This document shows positions 54,739-64,000 of a DNA stretch of 64,000 nucleotides, piece by piece. The first letter of the stretch is position 1, and the number at the start of each line of letters is the position of its first letter. The notes under the pieces are model-generated. The model was given only the letters and a program-made list of their open reading frames with translations. It was not told the DNA's origin and made no database searches. The stretch spans positions 5,366,501 through 5,430,500 of the forward strand of contig NZ_OY764327.1 in assembly GCF_963668385.1 (NCBI RefSeq). The letters are read 5' to 3'. The stretch is from an uncultured Carboxylicivirga sp. (lineage in GTDB: Bacteria > Bacteroidota > Bacteroidia > Bacteroidales > Marinilabiliaceae). Made by a program: the position numbers and the translations under genes.

Positions 54739-54939
54739 ATGTTGGAGCACCAGAAAAAAGTATTGACTAGTGTGAGTGAAAATCCGGAATTATTTAAAAA
54801 AGAACTGGAAAAGTCATTACAGTGGTTAAACCATGAAGAACAAAACCAGTTTAAGGAGTGGGTAAAAGAGAAATATGAGTCTCACTACCCCAAAATAATT
54901 GCAGAATTTTTAAGCACTTCATATAATTTTGCTTCATAA
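54739..54939 (+). CDS. Small helical protein, 66 residues, unknown
   Basis: A highly charged, helix-forming protein (MLEHQKKVLTSVSENPELFK at the start, WVKEKYESHYPKI near the end) without a signal peptide or membrane segment. I do not recognise a family. It sits 52 bp after the second Hsp20 and 9 bp before thioredoxin, so co-expression in a stress operon is likely; a helper or adaptor role is speculation. Confidence 0.7.
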   Translation: MLEHQKKVLTSVSENPELFKKELEKSLQWLNHEEQNQFKEWVKEKYESHYPKIIAEFLSTSYNFAS

Positions 54940-54948
54940 ATAAAATAC

Positions 54949-55248
54949 ATGAGAGGAAATTTCAATAACATCATACAATCGCCAACACCTGTATTAGTCG
55001 ATTTCTTTGCAGAGTGGTGTGGACCTTGTAAAGTACAAGCTCCCATTCTTAAAGAATTATCTCAAGAGATGGAAGGCAAGGTGAAGATCATCAAGATTGA
55101 TGTAGATAAGAATCCGGAAATTGCCCAACGATTTCAGATCAGAGGAGTACCTACTCTTGCCATCTTTAAAGACGGAAACAGCGTTTGGCGTCAGTCGGGG
55201 GTGGTGGATAAAAGTAGTTTAAAGACTATTATTCTCAACTATCAATGA
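54949..55248 (+). CDS. Thioredoxin
   Basis: 99 residues with the active site WCGPCK near residue 23 and the cis-proline motif RGVPTLAIF. Short and complete for the family. It reduces protein disulfides in the cytoplasm. Its place at the end of an Hsp20 cluster suggests a role under heat or oxidative stress, not general metabolism, which is inference. A bidirectional terminator follows. Confidence 0.92.
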   Translation: MRGNFNNIIQSPTPVLVDFFAEWCGPCKVQAPILKELSQEMEGKVKIIKIDVDKNPEIAQRFQIRGVPTLAIFKDGNSVWRQSGVVDKSSLKTIILNYQ

Positions 55249-55317
55249 GATCAGATTGATAGATTTTAGAAGCTAGATATTAGAGGATAGTGATACTATT
55301 TACCATTCTTCATTAAA

Positions 55318-55341
55318 AAGGTCGCCCAAACGAGCGACCTT
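55318..55341. terminator. Bidirectional terminator between thioredoxin and ppdK
   Basis: AAGGTCGC / GCGACCTT forms an 8-bp stem with an 8-nt loop, flanked by AAAAA on the left and TATTTATTTT on the right, so it can act on both converging genes. Confidence 0.85.
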
Positions 55342-55364
55342 ATTTATTTTAAGCATTTAATAAT

Positions 55365-58070
55365 TTAACGAAGACTAGCCTGTGCAGCTGCTAGACGGGC
55401 AATAGGCACTCGGAAAGGAGAACAACTTACATAGTTCATTCCGGCTTTTACACAGAACTCAACCGATGAAGGTTCACCTCCATGCTCACCACAAATACCA
55501 ACTTTAAGAATTGGATTAGTTTTACGCCCTTTTTCAATTCCGGTATGCACTAATTGTCCAACACCTTCTTGATCCAATACCTGGAATGGATCATTTTTAA
55601 GAATACCTTGTTTCAAATAAACAGGTAAGAATTTACCAGCATCATCACGAGAATAACCAAAAGTCATCTGTGTTAAATCGTTAGTACCAAACGAGAAGAA
55701 TTGAGCTACTTCAGCAATTTCATCAGCAGTAAGAGCAGCACGTGGAATTTCAATCATTGTACCCACCATATAATCAACCTTAGTACCTTTTTCTTTAAAA
55801 ACCTGATCAGCTATTTCGCGAACGATTTTTTCCTGCATTTTCAACTCCTTCACCGTACCAACCAAAGGAATCATTATTTCAGGGAAAGTTGGTTTGCCTT
55901 CTGCTTTTAATTCCAATGCTGCTTCTAAAATAGCTCTGGCTTGCATTTCTGTAATTTCAGGATAAGTATTTCCTAAACGACATCCACGGTGCCCTAACAT
56001 TGGATTAAATTCATGCAGATCTTCCACTTTCTTCTTAATCACATCGACAGACACTCCCATTTCCTTAGCCATTGATTCCTGATTATCTTGTTCGTGAGGA
56101 ACAAATTCGTGCAATGGTGGATCAAGCAAGCGAATAGTAACAGGGAAGCCTATCATCGTATTTAATACATCTTTAAAATCCTGACGTTGAATTGGCAACA
56201 ATTTATCCAATGCCTTACGACGACCAGTTTCATCATCAGCAAGTATCATTTCTCTCATACGAATCAAACGTTCTCCTTCAAAAAACATATGCTCTGTACG
56301 ACAAAGCCCAATACCTTGAGCTCCGAATTCACGAGCCACTTTAGCATCTCTTTCAGTCTCAGCATTCGTACGAACGTCAATTTTACGGAATTTATCTGCC
56401 AACTCCATAATCTCAGCAAAATCACCACTTAATTCAGGATCTTTTGTTGCAATTTTACCTTCATAAATATCACCCGTAGAACCATTCAAGGAGATCCAAT
56501 CACCTTCTTTAAAGGTTTTACCAGATGCTGTTAACGTACGGGCTTTGGCATCAATTTTACATTCGCCAGCACCCGACACACAACATTTACCCATACCACG
56601 AGCCACCACAGCCGCATGCGAAGTCATACCTCCACGAGCAGTTAAAATACCTTGTGCTATATCCATTCCTTCCAAATCTTCGGGAGACGTTTCGATACGG
56701 GCCAGAATAGTAACCGGAAATTTCCCTGCTTCATCAGCATGGAAAACCAACTGACCTGTGGCTGCACCAGGCGAAGCAGGTAAACCTGTTGCCAACACTG
56801 TAGCTTTCACCATTGCATCCATATCGAATACTGGGTGCAATAACTCATCTAATTTATTTGGTTCCTGCCGAAGAACAGCTGTTTTTTCATCAATCATACC
56901 CTCGCGCAACATATCCATGGCAATTTTAACCATTGCTGCAGCAGTACGTTTTCCATTACGTGTTTGCAACATCCAAAGCTTGCCATCCTGAATGGTAAAC
57001 TCTAAATCCTGCATATCTTTAAAATAATCTTCTAATTTTTCCTGCACTTCAAACAGTTCGGCAAAAGCACTTGGCATTGCTTCTTCTAATGAAGGATACT
57101 TAGCAGCTCTTTCGTCTTCTGAAACTTTAGCTAATTTAGCCCAACGAAGCGATCCTTCTTTGGTAATTTGCTGTGGTGTACGAACTCCAGCCACCACATC
57201 TTCACCTTGAGCATTAATTAAATACTCACCATTAAATATATTCTCACCAGTAGCAGCATCACGCGTAAAAGCTACTCCTGTACCTGAGTTTTCACCCATA
57301 TTACCAAATACCATCGCCTGCACATTAACCGCAGTTCCCCACTCAGCAGGAATCTGGTTAATCTGGCGATAATAAATAGCACGTGGATTCATCCAGCTAT
57401 CAAAAACTGCAGCTACTGCACCCCATAATTGTTCCCATGGATCAACCGGAAAATCATGGCCTGTAACTTTTTTAACTGCTGCCTTAAACTTAACTACTAA
57501 GTCTTTTAAATCATCTACTCCTAAATCAGTATCGTTTTCAACACCTTTAGCTTCTTTCACCTGATCCATAATTTCCTCAAATGGATCAATATCTTCTTTC
57601 GATTCGGGTTTCATCCCCAAAACCACATCGCCATACATTTGAACAAAACGACGATATGAATCCCAGGCAAAACGCTCATTTCCCGATTTTTTAGCGACTG
57701 CTAAAACCGACTCATCATTCATTCCAAGGTTCAGAACCGTATCCATCATACCCGGCATAGAAACACGTGCACCGGAACGAACTGATACTAAAAGGGGATT
57801 ATCTTTTGAGCCGAATTCCATATTCATGGTTTCTTCGACTTTTTTCATTGCTTCTTTAACTTCGCTACGTAACAGGCCCACCATTTTATCGCGACCCATT
57901 TCGTTATATTCTGTACATGCATCGGTGGTAATAGTAAAACCTGCCGGAACGGGAACTCCAATCAGATTCATTTCGGCGAGGTTGGCACCTTTTCCGCCCA
58001 GTAGATTTCTCATATCAGATCTTCCTTCGGCTTTACCATTACCGAAGGTGTAAACTCGTTTGTTGCTCAT
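55365..58070 (-). CDS. ppdK: Pyruvate, phosphate dikinase
   Basis: 901 residues, the full length of the family. The N-terminal ATP-grasp nucleotide domain begins with RNLLGGKGANLAEMN. The phospho-histidine domain has GGMTSHAAVVARGMGK with His485. The C-terminal PEP-binding barrel has MVGTMIEIPRAAL, SFGTNDLTQM and CGEHGGEPSS followed by the catalytic Cys in YVSCSPFRVP. It interconverts ATP, phosphate and pyruvate with AMP, PPi and PEP, and in anaerobes often acts in glycolysis or gluconeogenesis. Confidence 0.97.
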   Translation of the reverse strand: MSNKRVYTFGNGKAEGRSDMRNLLGGKGANLAEMNLIGVPVPAGFTITTDACTEYNEMGRDKMVGLLRSEVKEAMKKVEETMNMEFGSKDNPLLVSVRSGARVSMPGMMDTVLNLGMNDESVLAVAKKSGNERFAWDSYRRFVQMYGDVVLGMKPESKEDIDPFEEIMDQVKEAKGVENDTDLGVDDLKDLVVKFKAAVKKVTGHDFPVDPWEQLWGAVAAVFDSWMNPRAIYYRQINQIPAEWGTAVNVQAMVFGNMGENSGTGVAFTRDAATGENIFNGEYLINAQGEDVVAGVRTPQQITKEGSLRWAKLAKVSEDERAAKYPSLEEAMPSAFAELFEVQEKLEDYFKDMQDLEFTIQDGKLWMLQTRNGKRTAAAMVKIAMDMLREGMIDEKTAVLRQEPNKLDELLHPVFDMDAMVKATVLATGLPASPGAATGQLVFHADEAGKFPVTILARIETSPEDLEGMDIAQGILTARGGMTSHAAVVARGMGKCCVSGAGECKIDAKARTLTASGKTFKEGDWISLNGSTGDIYEGKIATKDPELSGDFAEIMELADKFRKIDVRTNAETERDAKVAREFGAQGIGLCRTEHMFFEGERLIRMREMILADDETGRRKALDKLLPIQRQDFKDVLNTMIGFPVTIRLLDPPLHEFVPHEQDNQESMAKEMGVSVDVIKKKVEDLHEFNPMLGHRGCRLGNTYPEITEMQARAILEAALELKAEGKPTFPEIMIPLVGTVKELKMQEKIVREIADQVFKEKGTKVDYMVGTMIEIPRAALTADEIAEVAQFFSFGTNDLTQMTFGYSRDDAGKFLPVYLKQGILKNDPFQVLDQEGVGQLVHTGIEKGRKTNPILKVGICGEHGGEPSSVEFCVKAGMNYVSCSPFRVPIARLAAAQASLR

Positions 58071-58521
58071 ACTTAGATTTATTTAGTTATTAAAATGAAG
58101 ATTTTTCAACCTAAGATTACCCTGACGCCAATTTTCGTTAAAATCCCGCAACATTTCCTAATGTAAGAAGAAAGCCATAGCTTATTCGGATTTAGGAAAG
58201 AGGAATACAAAATCACCCTAAATCACTCCACCTGTAATTACCAACCACAATCATCATCCGCACTGCAGTATCCTCAAGAAATCATTTATAATATTAATAA
58301 AATTATAGCAGCTCTTTGCAATTACTTTTAATAAATCTTCAATAAAACTTTACTATTTTTTTGTATGAGTGGATCAAAAACACCATAAAACCTGCCAATA
58401 GCAGGCATCATAAAATTATTGAATTACAATCAACAATATAGAATATTTAATGAATTGCCTACACTATTTAAACATAACAATTCATTATACAACGATACTA
58501 CCGAGGTATACACGCATAAAA
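58071..58521. other. Intergenic region upstream of ppdK
   Basis: About 450 bp, AT-rich, with no credible coding frame. It should hold the ppdK promoter on the minus strand. No regulatory motif is assigned. Confidence 0.35.
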
Positions 58522-58550
58522 AAAGGCACCCTTCGAAAAGGATGCCTTTC
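58522..58550 (-). terminator. Terminator of nifJ
   Basis: AAAGGCACCC / GGATGCCTTT forms a stem with one mismatch just past the nifJ stop codon; on the minus strand it is followed by a run of T (TTTTTTTATGC). Confidence 0.75.
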
Positions 58551-58570
58551 ATATTTAGATTTTCTAACTC

Positions 58571-61500
58571 TTAGAATTCCATTTTTGATTGACGTACATA
58601 GCCGTTGTAACGCCATTTTGCGTTTTCTTCAGCTGCTTTAAATAATTCTTCTGCTTCAGCAGGGAATTGTTTCATCAATGATGTATAACGGATTTCTCCT
58701 TTTAAGAAGTCTTGGAACTTAGACCAATCTGGCTCTTTTGAGTCTAATTGGAATGGATTTTGACCTTCAGCTTCTAAATCAGGATTAAATCTCCAAAGTT
58801 GGAAATATCCACACTCAACAGCTTTTTTCTGTTCTGTTTGTGCTTTACCCATACCAGCTGTTAAACCATGGTTGATACATGGAGCATAAGCAATAATGAT
58901 TGAAGGACCATCAAATGCTTCAGCTTCGCGGATAGCTTTAAATGTTTGAGCCTGGTTAGCACCCATAGCAATTTGAGCTACATATACATAACCATAAGTT
59001 GTTGCCATCAAACCTAAATCCTTTTTACGGATTTTTTTACCTGAAGCAGCAAATTTAGCAACTGCACCTACAGGAGTAGATTTTGATGCCTGACCACCTG
59101 TATTAGAGTAAACCTCAGTATCAACAACTAATACATTTACATCTTCGCCAGAAGCCAAAACGTGATCTAAACCACCGTAACCGATATCGTAAGCCCAACC
59201 GTCACCACCAATAATCCATTGAGATTTTTTAGTGATATATTGTTTAACCTTAGCTAATTCTGCACAAACATCTCCAGTACAAGCGTCTATCATTGGAGAA
59301 AGTTTTCTAGAAATTTCTTTAGTTACTTCACCGTTTTTACGATTTTCGATCCACTCAGTAAATAAAGCTTTCATTTCATCTGAACAGCTGTCAGACTCTA
59401 AACCTTCTTTCATCAAACGCTCAACACGATCTCGCATTTTTTCATTAGCGATAGCCATACCTAAACCATACTCAGCATTATCTTCGAATAAAGAGTTAGC
59501 CCAAGCTGGACCACATCCTTTTTCGTTCATTGTATATGGAGTAGATGGAGCAGAACCAGAGTAAATAGAGGTACATCCAGTTGCATTTGCTACCATTTGA
59601 CGATCACCAAATAATTGAGAGATTAATTTGATATATGGAGTTTCACCACAACCAGAACAAGCACCAGAGAACTCGAATAATGGTGTAGCAAACTGCGAAT
59701 TCTTAACATTCATTTTTGTATCTACTAATGCTTGCTTAGAAGTAACATTTTCAACACAATAATCCCAGTTTTCCTGATTTGGTAATTCTTGTGCAATTGG
59801 AGCCATTTCTAAAGCTTTAGCACCTTTTTTACCCGGACAAACATCCACACAGTTACCACAATCTAAACAGTCAAGAACATCAACCTGAATACGGAATTGC
59901 ATTCCTTTTAAAGCTGCAGGAGCTTTTACATCAAGAGTCTCTCCTTTGAAATCAGCAGCTTCTTTTTCGTCTAATACAAATGGACGAATAGCAGCGTGAG
60001 GACAAACATAAGCACATTGGTTACACTGAATACAGTTTTCAGCATTCCAAACTGGAACTTTTGCTGCAACACCACGTTTTTCATATTTAGATGTACCTTG
60101 ATCCCAAGTACCATCTTCGCGACCTTTGAATGCAGAAACAGGAAGATCATCTCCAACCTGAGCATTAACAGGGCGTACAACATCATTAACAAATTTAGTA
60201 CCTTCTGTTGGGTATTCTAATGAACCACCTAGTTCAGCCCATTCTGCAGGAACTTCAATTTTTACAACCTCGCCACCTTTATCAACAGCAGCGTAGTTCA
60301 TATTAACGATTTTCTCTCCTTTTTTACCGTATGATTTTACGATAAATTTCTTCATTTGCTCTACTGCTTGTTCGTAAGGAATTACGCCAGTAATTTTAAA
60401 GAATGCAGATTGAAGAATTGTATTTGTACGATTACCTAAACCAATTTCATCAGCAATATCAGTTGCATTAATTGTGTAAAGGCTAATGTTGTTTTTAGCT
60501 AAGTATGATTTTACATTATCAGGAAGATTTTTCTTCACTTCTTCTTCAGACCATACTGTGTTTAATAAGAAAGTACCATCCTTTTTCAAACCTTTTGTTA
60601 CATCATATAAATGCAAGTAAGCTTGAACGTGACATGCTACAAAGTTTGGAGTATTTACCAAATATGTTGAACGAATTGGATCATCACCAAAACGAAGGTG
60701 AGAACACGTAAATCCACCTGATTTTTTAGAGTCGTAAGCAAAATATGCTTGACAATATTTATCAGTGTTATCACCAATAATTTTAATTGAGTTTTTGTTG
60801 GCACCAACAGTACCATCAGCACCTAAACCATAGAATTTAGCTTCGAAAGGTCCGTTTGCTAATGCAATTTCTTCTTTTGGTGGAAGAGATGTAAATGTAA
60901 CATCATCAACAATACCTACTGTAAAACCGTTTTTAGGCTCTGGTAAAGCTAAGTTTTCGTAAATAGATACTACTTGAGCTGGCGTAAAGTCTTTAGATGA
61001 AAGACCATAACGACCACCTACGATTACAGGAGCATTTGGCTTACCATAGTAAGTATCTTTTACATCAAGATATAAAGGCTCACCAGTTGCACCAGGTTCT
61101 TTAGTACGGTCAAGTACTGCAATTCTCTTAGCAGTATCTGGTACAGCTGCCAAGAAGTGTTTAGCTGAGAATGGACGGTACAAGTGTACTGCAACCATAC
61201 CTACTTTTTCACCTTTAGCAACTAACTCATCAATTCCTTCTTTGATTGCTTCGCAACCAGAACCCATTGCTATGATTACACGTTCTGCATCTTCGGCACC
61301 ATAGTAATCAAACAAACCATATTTACGACCTGTAATTTTGTTAAGCTCTTTAATATAGTGATCAACAGTATCTGCTACAGTATCGTAATAAGGATTACAA
61401 GCTTCGCGAGCCTGAAAGTAGATATCAGGGTTTTGTGCCATACCACGAGCTACAGGATGCTCAGGGTTTAGTGCACGATCACGGAATGCCTGAAGGTCTC

Positions 61501-62098
61501 CTTTATCCAATAATGGTTCAAGATCTTCAATATCCAATTGTTCGATTTTTTGAATCTCATGAGATGTACGGAATCCATCAAAAAAGTGAACAAAAGGAAC
61601 ACGAGACTTTAACGATGCGAAGTGAGCTACTGCAGCTAAGTCCATTACTTCTTGTACTGAACCTGTTGCAAACATAGCACAACCTGTTTGTCGAACTGCC
61701 ATAACATCTTGGTGATCACCAAAAATAGAAAGTGCATGTGATGCTAATGAACGAGCCGAAACATGATAAACACCCGGAAGCAACTCACCAGCCACTTTAT
61801 ACATGTTAGGAATCATTAACAACAATCCTTGAGATGCAGTAAATGTATTACAAAGTGTACCTGCTTGAAGTGCACCATGCATTGCTCCGGCAGCACCAGC
61901 TTCCGATTGCATTTCTTCAACTTTTACTGTTTCTCCAAAAATATTTTTTCTTCCACTGGCAGCCCATTCATCGACGTACTCAGCCATTGTAGAAGATGGT
62001 GTGATTGGATAGATTGCAGCAACTTCGCTAAACATATAAGCGACATGTGCAGCAGCCTGATTACCATCACAAGTAATAAACTTTTTTTCTTTAGCCAT
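58571..62098 (-). CDS. nifJ: Pyruvate:ferredoxin (flavodoxin) oxidoreductase
   Basis: 1175 residues, the single-chain homodimeric form. The N-terminal pyruvate-binding domain opens with FITCDGNQAAAHVAYMFSE. A dicluster ferredoxin domain has CIQCNQCAYVCP (about residue 690) and CLDCGNCVDVCP (about residue 748). The thiamine diphosphate domain includes GDGWAYDIGYGGLDH (about residue 968) and TEVYSNTGGQASKST. It oxidises pyruvate to acetyl-CoA and CO2 and reduces ferredoxin, marking an anaerobic or facultative lifestyle. Oxygen-labile by family. Confidence 0.97.
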   Translation of the reverse strand: MAKEKKFITCDGNQAAAHVAYMFSEVAAIYPITPSSTMAEYVDEWAASGRKNIFGETVKVEEMQSEAGAAGAMHGALQAGTLCNTFTASQGLLLMIPNMYKVAGELLPGVYHVSARSLASHALSIFGDHQDVMAVRQTGCAMFATGSVQEVMDLAAVAHFASLKSRVPFVHFFDGFRTSHEIQKIEQLDIEDLEPLLDKGDLQAFRDRALNPEHPVARGMAQNPDIYFQAREACNPYYDTVADTVDHYIKELNKITGRKYGLFDYYGAEDAERVIIAMGSGCEAIKEGIDELVAKGEKVGMVAVHLYRPFSAKHFLAAVPDTAKRIAVLDRTKEPGATGEPLYLDVKDTYYGKPNAPVIVGGRYGLSSKDFTPAQVVSIYENLALPEPKNGFTVGIVDDVTFTSLPPKEEIALANGPFEAKFYGLGADGTVGANKNSIKIIGDNTDKYCQAYFAYDSKKSGGFTCSHLRFGDDPIRSTYLVNTPNFVACHVQAYLHLYDVTKGLKKDGTFLLNTVWSEEEVKKNLPDNVKSYLAKNNISLYTINATDIADEIGLGNRTNTILQSAFFKITGVIPYEQAVEQMKKFIVKSYGKKGEKIVNMNYAAVDKGGEVVKIEVPAEWAELGGSLEYPTEGTKFVNDVVRPVNAQVGDDLPVSAFKGREDGTWDQGTSKYEKRGVAAKVPVWNAENCIQCNQCAYVCPHAAIRPFVLDEKEAADFKGETLDVKAPAALKGMQFRIQVDVLDCLDCGNCVDVCPGKKGAKALEMAPIAQELPNQENWDYCVENVTSKQALVDTKMNVKNSQFATPLFEFSGACSGCGETPYIKLISQLFGDRQMVANATGCTSIYSGSAPSTPYTMNEKGCGPAWANSLFEDNAEYGLGMAIANEKMRDRVERLMKEGLESDSCSDEMKALFTEWIENRKNGEVTKEISRKLSPMIDACTGDVCAELAKVKQYITKKSQWIIGGDGWAYDIGYGGLDHVLASGEDVNVLVVDTEVYSNTGGQASKSTPVGAVAKFAASGKKIRKKDLGLMATTYGYVYVAQIAMGANQAQTFKAIREAEAFDGPSIIIAYAPCINHGLTAGMGKAQTEQKKAVECGYFQLWRFNPDLEAEGQNPFQLDSKEPDWSKFQDFLKGEIRYTSLMKQFPAEAEELFKAAEENAKWRYNGYVRQSKMEF

Positions 62099-62159
62099 TT
62101 TATATACTCCTAATAATTAATTGGTTATATTCAATATATAATTCTTAAAGAATTAAATT

Positions 62160-63332
62160 CTAGTACAAAAATCCAAACAACCAAAGCGGCACTTCTTTTT
62201 CGCACCCCACTTCAAGCATATCATGAGCATACCACCCATCATAACCATTCTTCTTTGATTGTCCTTCTTCAATAATCGTAAAATCGTACTTCTTATTTAC
62301 ACAAAAATCACCCAAAGAACTTAAATCGATTTGATTTTCAATTCCAAGCTGATTAAGAAAAAAAGTGCGGTTTAATTTCGATTGCTCTACTTCACCATGC
62401 ATAACCGACGATAATAAGTTGGAATTATGCATATAAACCATTGCTGGCTTTTTTGCCACTTCACTATCTTCGAATAATAGACTAATTACCCGTCCATTCT
62501 TAAGATAATTCAGATAATTCATTATTGTTGCTCTCGAAGTCTCAATCTCTTGACTTAAACGGCTCACATTTGGCTGAAAAGGAGCAACTTTTGCAATCGA
62601 GTAAAGCAATTTACGCAATTTTGGTAAATACTTCAATTCAATTTGCTCAAGATAACTAATATCAATTTCTAGTATCAAATTAATATTCTTCACTACATTT
62701 TCGAGATAATTACGTTTCTCAAGAAAAAAAGGATAATATCCATGCTCCAGATAATTTGAAAAATAAGCCAATGGCTTAACCTCACTGGTTATTTTCTCAC
62801 AAATTTCAACATGATTATTAATAATTTCATCAAATGAATATGATAGAAAATCAGTTCCTGCTTCCATATTTACATATTCGCGAAATGAAAATCCTTCGAG
62901 ATTATACACTTTTACACAGTCTTTCAAATCAGACTTGCGCAAACGCATAACAGCCGATCCACTGAATACTATTTTTAAATCGGTAAAATTATCGTAGCAA
63001 TATTTCAACTCCTTCGACCATTCGGGATACTTATAAACTTGATCTAAAATCAAAGTTGTCCCTCCTTTTTTTCGAAATTCGTCGGCAAATGAAATAATGG
63101 ATCTTTCTGTGAAGTATAGATTATTGAGATTGACATACAAACAGCATTTATCAAACCCAAACTCTCTTTTGGCAAAATCTAAAAGAAAAGTAGTTTTTCC
63201 AACCCCTCTTGCACCCTTAATACCTATTAACCGGTGATCCCGATCAATTCGGTCCATCAGTCCTCTTTTAACAGGCGTACCTAAATGCTTAAGCAGGTAC
63301 TTATGTGTTTCAAAAAATGATTGCATAGCCAT
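62160..63332 (-). CDS. AAA-type ATPase with altered Walker B (DUF4143-like group)
   Basis: 390 residues. Walker A is GARGVGKTT (residues 40-48). The segment LILDQVYKYP (Asp97, Gln98) stands where this family normally has LDEIHKYP, so the Walker B glutamate is replaced by glutamine. FSGSAVMRL follows as sensor 1. The C-terminal half contains a winged-helix-like part (about residues 240-300). Members are widespread in Bacteroidota and archaea; function is poorly defined. The Glu-to-Gln change would be expected to slow ATP hydrolysis. It lies alone between nifJ and rho. Confidence 0.85.
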   Translation of the reverse strand: MAMQSFFETHKYLLKHLGTPVKRGLMDRIDRDHRLIGIKGARGVGKTTFLLDFAKREFGFDKCCLYVNLNNLYFTERSIISFADEFRKKGGTTLILDQVYKYPEWSKELKYCYDNFTDLKIVFSGSAVMRLRKSDLKDCVKVYNLEGFSFREYVNMEAGTDFLSYSFDEIINNHVEICEKITSEVKPLAYFSNYLEHGYYPFFLEKRNYLENVVKNINLILEIDISYLEQIELKYLPKLRKLLYSIAKVAPFQPNVSRLSQEIETSRATIMNYLNYLKNGRVISLLFEDSEVAKKPAMVYMHNSNLLSSVMHGEVEQSKLNRTFFLNQLGIENQIDLSSLGDFCVNKKYDFTIIEEGQSKKNGYDGWYAHDMLEVGCEKEVPLWLFGFLY

Positions 63333-63434
63333 CTTTTAGCTATACAAATGTAAAATCATTTATGAATAAATTGCAATGTCAACATTACAATTTAAATAAA
63401 ACCATGCTATTTATATTTATTAAAAATAAAAAAA

Positions 63435-63463
63435 ATGGTCGCTTACAGTTTGTAAACGACCAT
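63435..63463 (-). terminator. Terminator of rho
   Basis: ATGGTCG / CGACCAT with an additional TTACA/TGTAA inner stem forms a hairpin 23 bp past the rho stop codon; on the minus strand it is followed by TTTTTTTATTTTT. Confidence 0.85.
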
Positions 63464-63486
63464 CTATCAATAGTTATTGAAATATC

Positions 63487-64000
63487 TTAATTATCATTCA
63501 TCGAAATCAAAAATTCTTCATTCGAATTTGTTTTCGACATACGATCATGTAAAAATTCCATTGCTTCTACCGGTGTCATATCTGATAAATAATTACGCAA
63601 TATCCAGATACGATTCATATATTCCGGATCCATCAACAAATCTTCGCGACGAGTACTTGATAAGTTGACATCCACAGCTGGGAAAATACGTTTGTTTGAC
63701 AAACGACGGTCTAACTGAAGCTCCATATTACCAGTACCTTTAAATTCTTCGAAGATTACTTCATCCATCTTAGAACCAGTCTCAGTTAATGCTGTTGCAA
63801 TAATCGTTAATGAACCACCATTTTCAATATTACGAGCGGCTCCAAAAAATCGTTTTGGACGATGTAAAGCATTTGCATCCACACCACCCGACAATACTTT
63901 ACCCGACGCTGGCGAAACTGTGTTATAAGCACGAGCCAAACGTGTAATTGAATCTAACAGAATAACTACATCATGACCACACTCAACCATGCGTTTTGCT
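63487..64000 (-). CDS. rho: Transcription termination factor Rho, 5' part outside window
   Basis: The last 171 codons of rho; the frame continues past the right edge ([11 protein letters not shown] at the edge). It has [13 protein letters not shown], the Q-loop region [14 protein letters not shown], and the R-loop region [13 protein letters not shown] with the arginine finger, all typical of the RecA-like ATPase domain. It ends with an acidic tail. Rho terminates transcription by translocating on RNA. Confidence 0.96.
   Translation of the reverse strand, partial: AKRMVECGHDVVILLDSITRLARAYNTVSPASGKVLSGGVDANALHRPKRFFGAARNIENGGSLTIIATALTETGSKMDEVIFEEFKGTGNMELQLDRRLSNKRIFPAVDVNLSSTRREDLLMDPEYMNRIWILRNYLSDMTPVEAMEFLHDRMSKTNSNEEFLISMNDN

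Noticed and set aside
58450-58641. 63-codon plus-strand frame at the nifJ 3' end
   Set aside because: It is antisense to the nifJ C-terminus and to its terminator; no coding features.
1-64000. CRISPR arrays, tRNA and rRNA genes
   Set aside because: No regularly spaced identical repeats, no cloverleaf-like sequence and no rRNA segments were seen on either strand.

Overview
The window looks like chromosomal DNA of an anaerobic or facultative member of the Bacteroidota, probably of the Bacteroidales/Marinilabiliales type. The evidence is low GC, few Shine-Dalgarno sites, a type IX secretion C-terminal sorting domain, a DUF6266 protein, EpsG-type and CapM/PglC-type polysaccharide genes, pyruvate:ferredoxin oxidoreductase (nifJ) and pyruvate phosphate dikinase (ppdK). 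The species cannot be fixed from this sequence alone.

About 50 kb (1-51460) is surface polysaccharide biosynthesis, almost all on the minus strand. Read in the direction of transcription, block B (51460 to 38257) starts with a Wza-like export lipoprotein and a Wzc-like tyrosine autokinase. It continues with glycosyltransferases, a Wzy-like polymerase, two NodB-type deacetylases and a Wzx flippase. An accessory stretch (37786 to 27954) follows: two exported proteins, a plus-strand three-gene cassette flanked by a duplicated intergenic element of about 230 bp, another lipoprotein, an acyltransferase-3 gene and remnants of two insertion sequences (a broken IS4-type element beside an IS66-like tail). 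Block A (27768 to 1) has a second Wzx, an EpsG-like polymerase, the only priming sugar-phosphate transferase in the window, about eight glycosyltransferases, a pyruvyltransferase, an MBOAT/SGNH acylation pair and several hexapeptide acetyltransferases. It also holds a carrier-protein module: adenylation enzyme, two acyl carrier proteins, ketoacyl synthase III, NeuD-type acyltransferase and acyltransferase 3, followed by an asparagine synthase cut by the window edge. A plus-strand beta-helix lipoprotein sits inside block A.

The last 12.5 kb is ordinary chromosome: a decayed membrane-protein gene, def and ruvX, a small stress cluster (two Hsp20 proteins, a 66-residue protein, thioredoxin), ppdK, nifJ, an AAA ATPase with an altered Walker B motif, and the 3' end of rho.

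The most interesting candidates are: the ACP/KAS III/adenylation module, which probably makes an unusual acyl or aminoacyl group for a surface sugar; the cassette at 32.7-35.0 kb with its flanking structured repeats and an 11-bp phased repeat array; an unlisted 57-codon gene upstream of the pyruvyltransferase; and a pseudogene at 51.6-52.3 kb carrying five separate lesions.
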